Counted from the first letter of the stretch, positions 37,739-47,141 are shown. The stretch is 64,000 nucleotides of DNA from an uncultured Sinobacteraceae bacterium (GCA_903822975.1 CAIJRD010000013.1:62001-126000); one strand, 5' to 3'. The notes: a model not told the origin generated them from the letters alone. Numbers and translations are program-made.

Positions 37739-39025
37739 TCAGGGCTTGTTGGCCGGCGGTGCGCTGGTCGTTGGCGACGTGGTTGCATCGGCAGGATCGG
37801 CTTGCGGTGCGCCGATCGACATTTTCAGGCCGTGCGAATTCGAATCATCAGCCGGCTTTGCGACCGTGGTCGCCGTGGCCGGAACCGTGGTGACCGGCGC
37901 AACGCCGCTGGCTTGCGGCGCCGGCGAAGCCGGGACCGAACTGGCCGCGGCCGGCGCATCGCCATGCGTGCTCGGCAGCACCACGGTGTACTGGTGCTCA
38001 GGCTTCGAGGTGTCGAACACATCGAACAGATGGGTGAAGCGCTCGATCAACGTCGGCTTGGTCTGCACCGTCGGTTCGGCCACGACTGCAGGCGCGGGCG
38101 GCGGCGCGGCGGCACTCGCAGCAGGCGTATAGGCGGCCGGCAGCGTCGTCGCAACGGTCGACGGACGCGATTCGGTGAACGGCTTGTTGGCAACATTCGC
38201 CGCGAGAATCTGCTTGGCGTCGTCGGCCTGTTCGTTGAGACCGGCCTTGCGATAACTCTGCTCGATGATGGCCAGTGCGCTGATCGTCGACGGCGCACCC
38301 GGATACTCGGTCACCACGCTCTGAGCGCGACGTGCGGCAGCGATGAACGCACCGCGACGGAAGTAATACTGCGCCACGGTGAGATCGTGATCGGCGATGC
38401 GATCACGCAGATAAATCATCCGGCGGCGCGCATCGCCGCAGTATTTGCTGTTTGGATAACGCTGCACCAGCAGTGCGAAATCGTCGTACGCGCGGCGTGC
38501 GTTGCTGACGTCCTTGCGCGGGCTCGAATTGATGCCGAGCGTTTCGAGCAAGCCCTCGTCGCGCGACATGTTGATCACGCCCTTAATGTACTGAACGTAC
38601 TCGGCCTGCACGCTGCGCGGATGCGCGCGCAGAAAGCGATCGGCATTGCTGATGGCTTCGTCGGGCTGGCCGCCTTTGTAGCCGACGTAGATCTTTTCCA
38701 TTTCCGCCTGCGTGGCGTAGTCGGAAAACGGATAGCGCGCGATCAGCTTGCCGAGGCGATCACCCGCCTGCGTCCAGTCGGAGCTGACCACCGACTCGTG
38801 CGCGCGGCGATACAATTGATCGGCCTCGACATGCAGTTCGGCATCCGACAACGGCGCTTTCGCGTCGCCCGGACCGGCCTGCTTCTTGAACGGGTTCTCC
38901 GGTCGATCCCGATCCGGGTTCGATCCGCAACCCGCGAGCGCGAGCCCCACGGCGAGCAGGCACGCCATTCCGGCGCGGGCGAGTGATGGGGCGACGAGGT
39001 TATTCTTCACGCATGGACCGAACAT
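37739..39025 (-). CDS. bamD: Outer membrane assembly lipoprotein BamD with long C-terminal extension
   Basis: BamD is the essential TPR lipoprotein of the beta-barrel assembly machine, held on the inner face of the outer membrane. This copy (428 residues) has a signal peptide and lipobox LALAGC (C33), then the TPR core to about residue 280 (ADQLYRRAHESVVSSDWTQA, RFLRAHPRSVQAEYVQY, YCGDARRRMIYLRDRIADHDL, QYYFRRGAFIAAARR). The usual length is about 245-300. The last 147 residues are Ala/Pro/Thr/Ser-rich and low in complexity, with one ordered island (LIERFTHLFDVFDTSKPEHQ). It is divergent from rluD. Start may be ATG 39025 or GTG 39010. Confidence 0.92.
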   Translation of the reverse strand: MFGPCVKNNLVAPSLARAGMACLLAVGLALAGCGSNPDRDRPENPFKKQAGPGDAKAPLSDAELHVEADQLYRRAHESVVSSDWTQAGDRLGKLIARYPFSDYATQAEMEKIYVGYKGGQPDEAISNADRFLRAHPRSVQAEYVQYIKGVINMSRDEGLLETLGINSSPRKDVSNARRAYDDFALLVQRYPNSKYCGDARRRMIYLRDRIADHDLTVAQYYFRRGAFIAAARRAQSVVTEYPGAPSTISALAIIEQSYRKAGLNEQADDAKQILAANVANKPFTESRPSTVATTLPAAYTPAASAAAPPPAPAVVAEPTVQTKPTLIERFTHLFDVFDTSKPEHQYTVVLPSTHGDAPAAASSVPASPAPQASGVAPVTTVPATATTVAKPADDSNSHGLKMSIGAPQADPADATTSPTTSAPPANKP

Positions 39026-39075
39026 GAAACGAGCGCGGAGTATAGCCCAAGCCATTCGCCACGAGTCCGCGCGCG

Positions 39076-40047
39076 ATGGCCGCTGAAGCGATGCTTGAAA
39101 TTCCCGCGGAGCAACACGCCGTGGTGCCGGCAGTGCTCGACGGAATGCGCCTGGATGCTGTCGCCGCCAAGCTTTTTTCCGCCTATTCCCGAGCCCGGCT
39201 GCAAGCCTGGATCGAGCAGGGCCGGCTCACCCGTAATGGTGTGGCCGCCTTGCGTCTGCGCGATGCGGTGGCGGCGGGCGACCGCCTTGAGTTGCTGGCG
39301 CAGGTTGATGACGAGAACGCTGCAGTGGCGGCGCAGGCGATCGATCTCAATATCGTCTACGCCGACGACAGCCTTGCCGTCATCGACAAGCCCGCCGGTC
39401 TGGTGGTGCATCCGGGTGCCGGTGTGCGCGATGGAACTTTACAAAACGCCTTGCTGCACCGCTTCCCGCAGGCGATGCAGCTGCCTCGCGCCGGCATCGT
39501 GCACCGTCTCGACAAGGACACCAGTGGGCTGCTGGTCGTTGCGCTGAACCTGAGTGCGCACAAGCGCCTGGTGGCAGCGATGGCCGCGCGCCGCATCCGG
39601 CGCGAATACGAGGCGGTGGCGAACGGGGCGATCACCGTCGGCAGCACGATCGATGCGCCGATTGCGCGCGATCCGCGTAACCGCTTGCGGATGGCGGTGG
39701 TGCCAGGTGGGCGCGAGGCCACAACGCATTTCAGCGTGCTCGAACGCTTTCGCCATCACACCCATGTGCGGGTGCGCCTCGAAACCGGGCGCACCCACCA
39801 GATTCGCGTGCACTTCGCGCACCTGCGGCATCCGCTGGTGGGCGACACCACTTACGGCGGCCGTGCTCAGCGCGGCACCGGGCTGGATGCCGCCACGCGT
39901 GCCGCCTTGCTGGCGTTCCCGCGCCAAGCGCTGCATGCGCGCGAACTGGCGTTCGCGCATCCGGAGAGCGGCATCGATCTGAAATTCGAATCGCCGCTGC
40001 CGGACGATCTGCAGGCGCTGCTGCGGTGCCTGCGCGCCAACCAATGA
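39076..40047 (+). CDS. rluD: 23S rRNA pseudouridine synthase RluD
   Basis: Isomerises uridines of helix 69 of 23S rRNA (1911, 1915 and 1917 in E. coli). It has 323 residues with an S4 RNA-binding domain (about 24-85, RLDAVAAKLFSAYSRARLQA) and the catalytic domain with HRLDKDTSGLLVVA (catalytic Asp) and RLETGRTHQIRVHFAHLRHPLVGDT-type end motifs, all intact. Divergent from bamD, with pgeF next on the same strand: the usual bamD/rluD/pgeF order. Start may be 39076 or M6 at 39091. Confidence 0.95.
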   Translation: MAAEAMLEIPAEQHAVVPAVLDGMRLDAVAAKLFSAYSRARLQAWIEQGRLTRNGVAALRLRDAVAAGDRLELLAQVDDENAAVAAQAIDLNIVYADDSLAVIDKPAGLVVHPGAGVRDGTLQNALLHRFPQAMQLPRAGIVHRLDKDTSGLLVVALNLSAHKRLVAAMAARRIRREYEAVANGAITVGSTIDAPIARDPRNRLRMAVVPGGREATTHFSVLERFRHHTHVRVRLETGRTHQIRVHFAHLRHPLVGDTTYGGRAQRGTGLDAATRAALLAFPRQALHARELAFAHPESGIDLKFESPLPDDLQALLRCLRANQ

Positions 40048-40196
40048 GCCGATGCCGCTTCATTCCGGCGCCGCGCATGGCACGGCAGTATCGATCGCCG
40101 TGTCTGCGCCAGTGTCGGTCGCCGTGGGTAATGAGTCCCGCGAACCAAGCGGCGCTGCCAACGCATCCTCACGCTTGAGCCCATGCATCAGCCAAG

Positions 40197-40256
40197 CATG
40201 AACCCAGGCATGAACCCAGGCATGAACCCAGGCACGAAGCTAGGCACGAACCCAGG
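40197..40256 (+). repeat. 12-bp tandem repeat at the start of pgeF
   Basis: Five units: three perfect CATGAACCCAGG, then CACGAAGCTAGG and CACGAACCCAGG. The next unit begins CATGATCG, which supplies the pgeF start. In the pgeF frame the units read Met-Asn-Pro-Gly, so several in-frame ATG codons precede the conserved domain. Confidence 0.9.
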
Positions 40257-40257
40257 C

Positions 40258-41025
40258 ATGATCGAACTTGACTGGCTCCGACCGGACTGGCCCGCACCGT
40301 CGACCGTTCGCGCGGGATGCACGACACGGCTGGGCGGCGTCAGCCAGGGTCCGTACGCAACACTCAACCTCGGCCGCTCCTGCGGCGATGACCCCACTGC
40401 CGTCGTCGAGAACCGCCGTCGCGTTCGGCTTGCGCTGGGCGCGCCGGCGGAGCCGCATTGGCTGCGTCAGGTTCACGGCCGTGCCGTGGTGCGCGCACCG
40501 TTCGATGCAATCACACCCGACGCCGATGCCAGCTTCACCACGCAAGCGGGCATCGTCTGCGCAGTGCAGGCGGCCGACTGCCTACCCGTGTTGTTCTGTG
40601 ACGACGCGGGGAGCGTGGTCGCTGCAGCGCACGCGGGCTGGCGCGGCCTTGCGGCAGGCGTGCTCGAAGCCTGTATTTCTGCCTTGCCGGTGCCTGCCAG
40701 TGATCTGATGGCCTGGCTGGGGCCGGCGATCGGGCCGGAAGCATTCGAAGTCGGCGCCGAGGTGCGCAGCGCGTTCGTCGATCACAACGCCGAAGACTCG
40801 GCCTGCTTCCGCCCCGGCCTCGGTGATCGCTGCTATGCCGATCTGTTCGCGCTGGCGCGGCGGCGTTTGCAGCGCGCCGGCGTCAGCCGGGTTTATGGCG
40901 GGGGAATCAGCACGCATGCCGATCCCGAGCGCTTTTATTCGTTCCGGCGCGATGGCGTGACCGGACGAATGGCCGCGATGATCTGGCTGCAGCCGCGCAA
41001 TCCGGAAGTGGCGGAGCGGCTATAG
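40258..41025 (+). CDS. pgeF: Peptidoglycan editing factor PgeF (YfiH, DUF152 laccase-domain)
   Basis: A 255-residue protein of the YfiH family, a cytoplasmic hydrolase that removes misincorporated residues from muropeptide precursors; relatives were called multicopper polyphenol oxidases. Conserved metal-site residues are visible: H in RQVHGRAVV, C in AADCLPVLFCDDAG, H in AAHAGWRGLAAGV. GPAIGPEAFEVG and GGGISTHADPERFYSFRRDG complete the family. I choose ATG 40258, which matches the family's N-terminus; ATG 40183 would add 25 residues made of MNPG repeats. Neither has a clear ribosome site. Confidence 0.9.
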   Translation: MIELDWLRPDWPAPSTVRAGCTTRLGGVSQGPYATLNLGRSCGDDPTAVVENRRRVRLALGAPAEPHWLRQVHGRAVVRAPFDAITPDADASFTTQAGIVCAVQAADCLPVLFCDDAGSVVAAAHAGWRGLAAGVLEACISALPVPASDLMAWLGPAIGPEAFEVGAEVRSAFVDHNAEDSACFRPGLGDRCYADLFALARRRLQRAGVSRVYGGGISTHADPERFYSFRRDGVTGRMAAMIWLQPRNPEVAERL

Positions 41026-41261
41026 GAGCGGGTCAAGCGAGGCGTTATCCTTGCTTGTAGGGGCGCGGTTTGGTAGAAGTTCGCGCACGCGAAACACTTT
41101 GCACAAATGTCTCGCCTTGCCTCACCTGCGGCTTCGGAAGTTTTGACGGCAGATGCGCCTTTGAAGCGAATCGCCACAGAACGTGACAGTTCAGAATACG
41201 AATCATAAAAGTTGCCGCCTGTTTCTCCATCAGGCGCGCCAGTGCGGAAGAGAAAACACGA

Positions 41262-42386
41262 ATGACCATGAAGCTCAAGTTGCTCGGCGTTGCCGGCGGT
41301 GCCCTGGCTTGCATCCTCGCAGGCGTCGTGGTCGCCGAAGATGCAACGCAAAATCCTCCGGCGCCCGCTGAGCAGAGCGGCGACGCAACGGCCGCCGGTA
41401 ACACCGAACCCGCGGCAGCCGCGAGCAGCGACGGCAGTGCCGCTGGCGATGCGGCGACGCAAACCGCCGATGCGCCGGTGGTGCCGGTAAAGGCGCGCCC
41501 GGCGGAACTGATGCCGAAAGCCGCGCATAGCTTGATGCTCGGCATGGTCGATACCGGCGAGCACCTGATCGCGGTCGGCGATCGCGGCGAAATCCTCGCA
41601 TCGAACGACGGCAAGAACTGGGCGCAGGTGGAAGTGCCAGTGCGCGCGCCGCTGACGGCCGTGGCCTTCGCCGACGCCAAGAATGGTTGGGCGGTCGGTC
41701 ACGACGCCACCATCGTCCACACCGCCGACGGCGGCAAGACCTGGGATCTGCAGAACTTCCAGCCGGACCTGCAAAAGCCCTTCCTCGGCGTTTTATTTCT
41801 TGATCCGAACCACGGCTTTGCCGTTGGCGCCTACGGTCTGTTCGACGAAACCACCGACGGCGGCAAGACCTGGAGCGAGGTCAAGGCCGACGCGATCCGT
41901 GGCGATGAACTTCATCTCTACAGCATGAGCAAGCTCGGCAACGGCAGTCTGCTGGTGGCCGGCGAGCAGGGTCTGCTGGGACTTTCCAGTGACGGCGGTA
42001 AAACCTGGAAGAAGCTGCCACAGGCCTACGAAGGCACCTTGTTCGGTTCGCTGCCGGTCGGCGACAAGGGTGCGCTGGTCTGCGGTCTGCGCGGCCACGC
42101 GTACCTGACGCAGGATGTTGCGGCCGGCAAATGGCAGCAACTGGAAACCAATACCACGGCTTCGTTGTTTGGCTGCGGTCCGGCCGGCGACGGCCAGGCG
42201 ATCATGGTCGGCCTCAACGGTCTGGTGATGCTGGTGGATACCGCCAGCGGCAAGGTGACCGTTCGCAATTCAGGACTCGACGGCGCGCTTTCGGCCGGCC
42301 TGGCGTTGAAAGGCGCGGACCCCGCCAATGCCAGCCTGGTGGTGGCGGGCGAATTCGGTGTGGTACCGGTGCCGGCCGCGCACTAG
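41262..42386 (+). CDS. YCF48-like beta-propeller exported protein
   Basis: A 374-residue protein with a signal peptide (LKLLGVAGGALACILAGVVVA), an Ala/Thr-rich linker (about 28-75) and a repeated BNR/YCF48-type propeller: GDRGEILASNDGKNWAQV, GHDATIVHTADGGKTWDL, GAYGLFDETTDGGKTWSEV and GEQGLLGLSSDGGKTWKKL. In Pseudomonas and Xanthomonas relatives such genes lie next to an RND/MMPL permease, as here (87 bases downstream), and probably act with it in the periplasm. The DUF1302 and DUF1329 genes often found with this pair are not in the window. Confidence 0.85.
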   Translation: MTMKLKLLGVAGGALACILAGVVVAEDATQNPPAPAEQSGDATAAGNTEPAAAASSDGSAAGDAATQTADAPVVPVKARPAELMPKAAHSLMLGMVDTGEHLIAVGDRGEILASNDGKNWAQVEVPVRAPLTAVAFADAKNGWAVGHDATIVHTADGGKTWDLQNFQPDLQKPFLGVLFLDPNHGFAVGAYGLFDETTDGGKTWSEVKADAIRGDELHLYSMSKLGNGSLLVAGEQGLLGLSSDGGKTWKKLPQAYEGTLFGSLPVGDKGALVCGLRGHAYLTQDVAAGKWQQLETNTTASLFGCGPAGDGQAIMVGLNGLVMLVDTASGKVTVRNSGLDGALSAGLALKGADPANASLVVAGEFGVVPVPAAH

Positions 42387-42473
42387 CGCGCCCGATGCAG
42401 CTGCCATCTCAAGATTACTTTTACGGCGCGCCGTTGAATCCGGCCGCCCGCGTGTTTCCGGAGACTTGAAGGT

Positions 42474-45356
42474 ATGAGCGAATCCGCCAAAACCAGCCGC
42501 GCCGACCGCATCCTGCGTGCGATCGAACCGCTGATCTATGCGCGTCGCAGGTTGACGATGGGCATCCTGCTGGCGGTCACGCTGTTCATGGCCTGGCAGG
42601 CGTCGCTGATCCAGCGCGATGCCGGCTTCGACAAGTCGATTCCGCTGGGCCACCCGTACATGCAGGTGTACAAGCAGTATCAGGCCGACTTCGGTGCCGC
42701 CAACAAGATTCTGGTGGCGGTGATCCAGAAAGACGGCGACATCTACAACGAGAAATTCCTCAAGCATCTGAAGCAGGTCACCGACGCGGTGTTCTTCCTG
42801 CCCGGTATCGACCGCGCGCATGTGTCGTCGCTGTTCACGCCGGATGTGCGCTTCATCGAAGTGGTCGAAGGCGGCTTTTACGGCACCAACGTCATCCCGG
42901 CTGATTATCCGCTCGACAATCCGTCGCAGGCGATGCTCGACAAAGTCCGCGCGAACGTCGGCAAGGGCAACATCATCGGCCGTTGGGTGAGCAACGATCA
43001 GCGCGGCGCAATGGTGTTCGCCGATCTGCTCGACGTCGATCCGGTCACTGGCGAAAAGCTCGACTACGATCGCGTCGCCAAGCTGATCGAGGACAACGTC
43101 CGCAGCAAGCTGACCAGTCCCGACAAGTACGTCTACAAGGCCAAGGCCGACATCATTGCCGGCAAGGACGTGAAGCTGAAGCCCGACAGCCCGTTCAAAG
43201 ATGGCGACGTGCTGTTCAAGGCCGGCGACAACGTCGGCGAGGCCTACGTGCCTTTGAAGGGCCTCGACAAATGGTTCGGCAAGGTCAACGGCGTCAAGCA
43301 TCTGGATGATGGCACCGGCGTCGACATCCCGGTCGTCGCCAAGCTGCTGACGGTGGAGCGCGTCGACAACGACAGCTACAGCCCGGAGATCCAGGTGCAT
43401 GTGGTCGGCTTCGCCAAAGTCATCGGCGATGTGATCGAGGCTACCGAGCAGGTCGTCGGCTTCTTCGTGCTGACGCTGTTCATGACCTTCCTGCTGCTGT
43501 GGCTTTACATCGGCTCCTTCCGTTTGGCGCTGCTGCCGCTGCTGTGCTCGCTGACGGCGGTGATCTGGGAGTTCGGACTCCTGCATATCGCAGGCTTTGG
43601 TCTAGATCCGTTCGCGATCCTGGTGCCGTTCCTGATTCTGGCGGTTTCCACCAGTCACGGCGTGCAGTACGTCAACGCCTGGGTGGGCGAGATCACCAAC
43701 AACAATCGCAACAGTTTCGACGCCTCGCTCTACACCTGGCGCCGCCTGGCAATTTACGGAACGATGGCGATCATGACCGGCGTGGTCGGCTTCGGCACGA
43801 TCTACCTGATCCCGGTCGGCATCATCCGCGAGATGGCGATCAACGCCAGCCTCGGCATGTTCGCGCTGATCATCACCAACAAGGTGATGATGCCGATCTG
43901 GCTGACCTACGCGAACATCGGCGATCCAAAAGCCTTCGCCGCCAAGCAGGAATCGCGTGACAGTATTTTCGATGGTCTGTGGCGCCTGATCTCCGGCGTC
44001 ACCCAGCCGCGAACCGCTGTCACCATTCTGCTGATCTGCGGTGTGCTGCTCGGCTGGAGTTTGTGGAAGGGTAAGGAGCTGCAGGTCGGCGACAGCCAGA
44101 AGGGCGTGCCGGAATTGCTGCCGGATTCGCGTTACAACATCGACAACAACGCCATCGTCGATAATTTCGCGCTCGGTACCGACGTGCTGAGTGTCGTCGC
44201 CGAAACCGACCCGGATTCCTGCACCAGCTACGAGGTGATGGAACAGATCGATCGTCTCGCCTGGCATCTCGACAACACGGTCGGGGTGAAATCGACCATT
44301 TCGCTGCCGCAGGCCTCAAAGATTGTCTACCAGGCATTCAGCGACGGCAGCCCCAAGTTCCATGTATTGCCGCGCAATAAGGACGCGATGATTCAGGCGA
44401 TCAGCCCGCTGCCGCCACCGACCGGACTGCTCAACTCGAACTGCTCCGGCATGCCGATCCTCACCTTCATGTCGGATCACCGCGCAGCGACCATCAATCG
44501 CGTGGTCGACGAGGTCAAGCAGTACAACAAGGACAACTCGGCGACGTTCTTCGAAACCCACAGCGATGTCGACGCGGCGTATTGCGACGACAAGAACAGG
44601 ACGCGGCGTGATATCGGCATCCAGCAGGAAAGCCTGCGTCAGCGTGCAAACGCGCTGAAGAAGAAAGGCTACGACGACGACAAGGTCACCGCGGATGCGG
44701 GCACCGTTGCGCTCAACAAGAAGCTCGACGACGACAAGACCAAGCTGGAAGGCCTGACCAAGGTCTGCCCGGTGAACTTCGCGCTCGCGCAGGGCCAGGT
44801 CGGCGTGATGGCGGCGACCAACGAAGAAGTCGAACGCCTCGAAAAGCAGATCCTGATGTACGTTTATATCGCCATCATCATCTGCGTGTATATCTCGTTC
44901 TTCGAGTGGCAGGCCATCGTCAGCATCATGTTGCCGCTGGGACTGTTCTCGTGGATGGCGTATGCGGTGATGGCGGTGTTCGGCATCGGCATGAAAGTGG
45001 CGACGCTGCCGGTGGTGGCGCTCGCCGTAGGTGTTGGCGTGGACTACGGAATTTATGTCTACGCAACCTTGTCCGACGCCACGCGCGGCGGCTTCACCAT
45101 TCGCGAAGCTTACTTCCGCACGCTGAAGCTGACCGGTAAGGCCGTCGTGTTCACGGGTCTCACGCTCGCAGCCGGTGTCGCCACCTGGCTGTTCTCCGGT
45201 CTGCAGTTCCAGCGCGACATGGGCAAGCTGCTGGTGTTCATGTTCACCGCCAACATGTTCGGCGCGATCCTGATCCTGCCCGCCATCGCCTCATTCCTGC
45301 TCAAGCCGCGCAAGCTGGCGGAGGGTGAAGTGCCGGTATTGAAGTCGCGGCATTGA
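42474..45356 (+). CDS. RND superfamily (MMPL-type) exporter
   Basis: A 960-residue inner-membrane permease with the duplicated RND layout: TM1 near 28-45, a periplasmic domain, five clustered helices near 325-480, TM7 near 515-530, a second periplasmic domain and a final helix cluster near 800-945. Conserved membrane residues appear in LILAVSTSHGVQYVNAW and ALAVGVGVDYGIYVYATL (proton-relay Asp). It lacks the helices and length of a multidrug AcrB, and belongs with MMPL/hydrophobic-compound exporters, perhaps for lipids. It is preceded by the YCF48-like gene and ends at a strong terminator. Confidence 0.9.
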   Translation: MSESAKTSRADRILRAIEPLIYARRRLTMGILLAVTLFMAWQASLIQRDAGFDKSIPLGHPYMQVYKQYQADFGAANKILVAVIQKDGDIYNEKFLKHLKQVTDAVFFLPGIDRAHVSSLFTPDVRFIEVVEGGFYGTNVIPADYPLDNPSQAMLDKVRANVGKGNIIGRWVSNDQRGAMVFADLLDVDPVTGEKLDYDRVAKLIEDNVRSKLTSPDKYVYKAKADIIAGKDVKLKPDSPFKDGDVLFKAGDNVGEAYVPLKGLDKWFGKVNGVKHLDDGTGVDIPVVAKLLTVERVDNDSYSPEIQVHVVGFAKVIGDVIEATEQVVGFFVLTLFMTFLLLWLYIGSFRLALLPLLCSLTAVIWEFGLLHIAGFGLDPFAILVPFLILAVSTSHGVQYVNAWVGEITNNNRNSFDASLYTWRRLAIYGTMAIMTGVVGFGTIYLIPVGIIREMAINASLGMFALIITNKVMMPIWLTYANIGDPKAFAAKQESRDSIFDGLWRLISGVTQPRTAVTILLICGVLLGWSLWKGKELQVGDSQKGVPELLPDSRYNIDNNAIVDNFALGTDVLSVVAETDPDSCTSYEVMEQIDRLAWHLDNTVGVKSTISLPQASKIVYQAFSDGSPKFHVLPRNKDAMIQAISPLPPPTGLLNSNCSGMPILTFMSDHRAATINRVVDEVKQYNKDNSATFFETHSDVDAAYCDDKNRTRRDIGIQQESLRQRANALKKKGYDDDKVTADAGTVALNKKLDDDKTKLEGLTKVCPVNFALAQGQVGVMAATNEEVERLEKQILMYVYIAIIICVYISFFEWQAIVSIMLPLGLFSWMAYAVMAVFGIGMKVATLPVVALAVGVGVDYGIYVYATLSDATRGGFTIREAYFRTLKLTGKAVVFTGLTLAAGVATWLFSGLQFQRDMGKLLVFMFTANMFGAILILPAIASFLLKPRKLAEGEVPVLKSRH

Positions 45357-45374
45357 TGCGCGTCGGCTAACACA

Positions 45375-45400
45375 AAAAAGCGGGCTTCGGCCCGCTTTTT
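45375..45400 (+). terminator. Rho-independent terminator, probably bidirectional
   Basis: AAAAAGCGGGC-TTCG-GCCCGCTTTTT. The T run on one strand and A run on the other allow it to serve the RND gene and the convergent methyltransferase gene. Confidence 0.9.
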
Positions 45401-45453
45401 ATTTTGGTGATCGCCGCACCGGCGGATTCTTTTCCAGAAGTCTTCGAGCGAGC

Positions 45454-45511
45454 TGCGCGTTACGAAATGCGCGTTACGAAATGCCCATTACACAAAATGC
45501 CCGCTACGCGA
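45454..45511. repeat. 14-bp tandem repeat at the 3' end of the methyltransferase gene
   Basis: Two perfect units TGCGCGTTACGAAA at 45454-45467 and 45468-45481, followed by two degenerate units (TGCCCATTACACAAAA, TGCCCGCTACGCGA). The last unit overlaps the final codons and stop of the minus-strand gene at 45504. Confidence 0.75.
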
Positions 45512-46196
45512 TGCCCGGCAGCCAACGCCACTTCACGGTTTCTCGGTACGCGCGATAGCTCGGATCGGCCGATAGGAAACGCTCCTCCAAGACGCTCCTG
45601 ATCATCAGCCAGAAACAGCCAAGCGCCGCCTGCAGTCCGTTCAGGGGCGACCAGGCGCTCAGTACCAGCGCCAGGTACGCGATGAACACGGATGTGTAAA
45701 TCGGATGGCGTACGAACCGATAGGCGCCCGTCGTTACCAATCGACGCTGCGCCGGCACGATCCCGAGATTTCGGCCCAGGCTTAGACGGGACCATAGCGC
45801 GACGATCAAGCTCAACACAGCGACCACATTGACGACTATTGCCGCTGTCAGTGGACGGCCAGCATCAACCAGCCCGACGGAAAGGATTGGCCAGTAGGTT
45901 CCCAGGAAGGCAACCAACCAGTACCACAAATTCACACTTACGCGGGCAGGTGGTCGGCGAACCACCAAGGCGATGATGGGCAAGCCGCCCTCGAGCAGCA
46001 ATGCGACCTCGGGTAAATCGAACTGGCCGCTCTTCAGTCTCAAGATGATGACCATGACCATCGGCAGGCAGGCAATGGCCGCCACCAAGCGATCTGCGAG
46101 CGGGGTCGTCAGGGACAGCAGAAAACGGTGACGGCGGTTGAGCACCAACGGTTGCGCTGAGGGGGATACGACCGGCTCTTGCACTGAACTATTCAC
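45504..46196 (-). CDS. Isoprenylcysteine carboxyl methyltransferase (ICMT) family membrane protein
   Basis: A 230-residue protein with about five membrane helices and the ICMT/phospholipid-methyltransferase C-terminal signature: LVTTGAYRFVRHPIYTSVF, which binds S-adenosylmethionine, then EERFLSADPSYRAYRETVKW. Bacterial members methylate unknown small molecules or lipids. The start is a GTG immediately after the apaH stop (TGA then GTG at 46196), so translation is probably coupled to apaH. The 3' end runs into a 14-bp tandem repeat. Confidence 0.85.
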   Translation of the reverse strand: MNSSVQEPVVSPSAQPLVLNRRHRFLLSLTTPLADRLVAAIACLPMVMVIILRLKSGQFDLPEVALLLEGGLPIIALVVRRPPARVSVNLWYWLVAFLGTYWPILSVGLVDAGRPLTAAIVVNVVAVLSLIVALWSRLSLGRNLGIVPAQRRLVTTGAYRFVRHPIYTSVFIAYLALVLSAWSPLNGLQAALGCFWLMIRSVLEERFLSADPSYRAYRETVKWRWLPGIA

Positions 46197-47033
46197 TCAT
46201 TCGTTCCGAATTGGAATGCCATCGCCTGCGCAATCGATTGAGGCGATGGCGCCGTCATCGAGGCGCAAGGCCGTCAGGCGACCGCCCCAGACGCAACCGG
46301 TATCCACGCCGTAAACGTGGTGCTCCGGCCACGCCACTTTCCCGAGCGTCGACCAGTGGCCGAAGATGATGGTGAAATCCTTGGAGTGGCGTTGTGGTGC
46401 CATGAACCAAGGCATGAGACCGGCGGCTTGGTCGCCGGGTTGGCCCTTGGGCTCGGGCGCCAGGCGCCCGTCAGCATCGCAGTATCGCAGACGGGTAAAG
46501 CAGTTGATGATGAACCGGAGCCGGTCATACCCCGAAAGGTTGTCGTTCCACTGGTCGGGCTGATCGCCGTACATGTGGTCGAGCAACTCCCGATGGTCGG
46601 GACCTCGCAGTGCGGTTTCCGCTTCGCGCGCACACAAACGCGCCTGAGCCATCGTCCATTGTGGCGGCAGGCCGGCGTGCAGCATCACGATGCCCCGGCT
46701 GGCGTCTTCGACGAGTAGGGGTTGCTGGCGCAGCCAGTCGAGCAGCTCGTCACGATCGTTGGCAGTGAGGATATCGTCCAGCGTGTCGCGACGCCCTTTT
46801 TTGCGGCCATTGGCGACCGCCAGCAAATGCAGATCATGATTACCCAGTACGACGGTGGCGGAACTGCCCAAGGCGCGAACGTAGCGTAAGGTGGCGGCCG
46901 ACTCGGCGCCCCGATTCACCAGATCGCCGGCAAACCAGAGCTGATCGCAGTTTGGGTCGTAAGCGATCTTTTCGAGCAGCCGCTTCAGCGGGCTCAGGCA
47001 GCCCTGCAGATCGCCTATTGCATAGGTCGCCAT
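46197..47033 (-). CDS. apaH: Symmetrical bis(5'-nucleosyl)-tetraphosphatase ApaH
   Basis: Hydrolyses Ap4A to two ADP, limiting alarmone and Np4-capped RNA. It has 278 residues, normal length. The metallophosphatase motifs are intact: GDLQGC, AGDLVNRGAESA, LGNHDLH, HAGLPPQW, and a late GHW...GVDTGCVWGG. In most gammaproteobacteria apaH follows rsmA and apaG. Here rsmA is 9.3 kb away with the whole Tad operon between, and no apaG is seen. Confidence 0.97.
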   Translation of the reverse strand: MATYAIGDLQGCLSPLKRLLEKIAYDPNCDQLWFAGDLVNRGAESAATLRYVRALGSSATVVLGNHDLHLLAVANGRKKGRRDTLDDILTANDRDELLDWLRQQPLLVEDASRGIVMLHAGLPPQWTMAQARLCAREAETALRGPDHRELLDHMYGDQPDQWNDNLSGYDRLRFIINCFTRLRYCDADGRLAPEPKGQPGDQAAGLMPWFMAPQRHSKDFTIIFGHWSTLGKVAWPEHHVYGVDTGCVWGGRLTALRLDDGAIASIDCAGDGIPIRNE

Positions 47034-47112
47034 TTTCGTGTTCCAGGATCAGGACGAATGATTCAGGTCTTACAAAGCCGATAAGCGGTAGTTTTGACGG
47101 CTGCGAACTACT

Positions 47113-47141
47113 TTGACTCTCCTTGCCCGCAATCCAATACT
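47113..47141 (+). promoter_or_regulatory. Putative sigma70 promoter of the Tad operon
   Basis: TTGACT at 47113-47118, a 17-base spacer and AATACT at 47136-47141. This gives a leader of about 43 bases before flp, whose ribosome site is TTAGGAGC. Confidence 0.45.
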
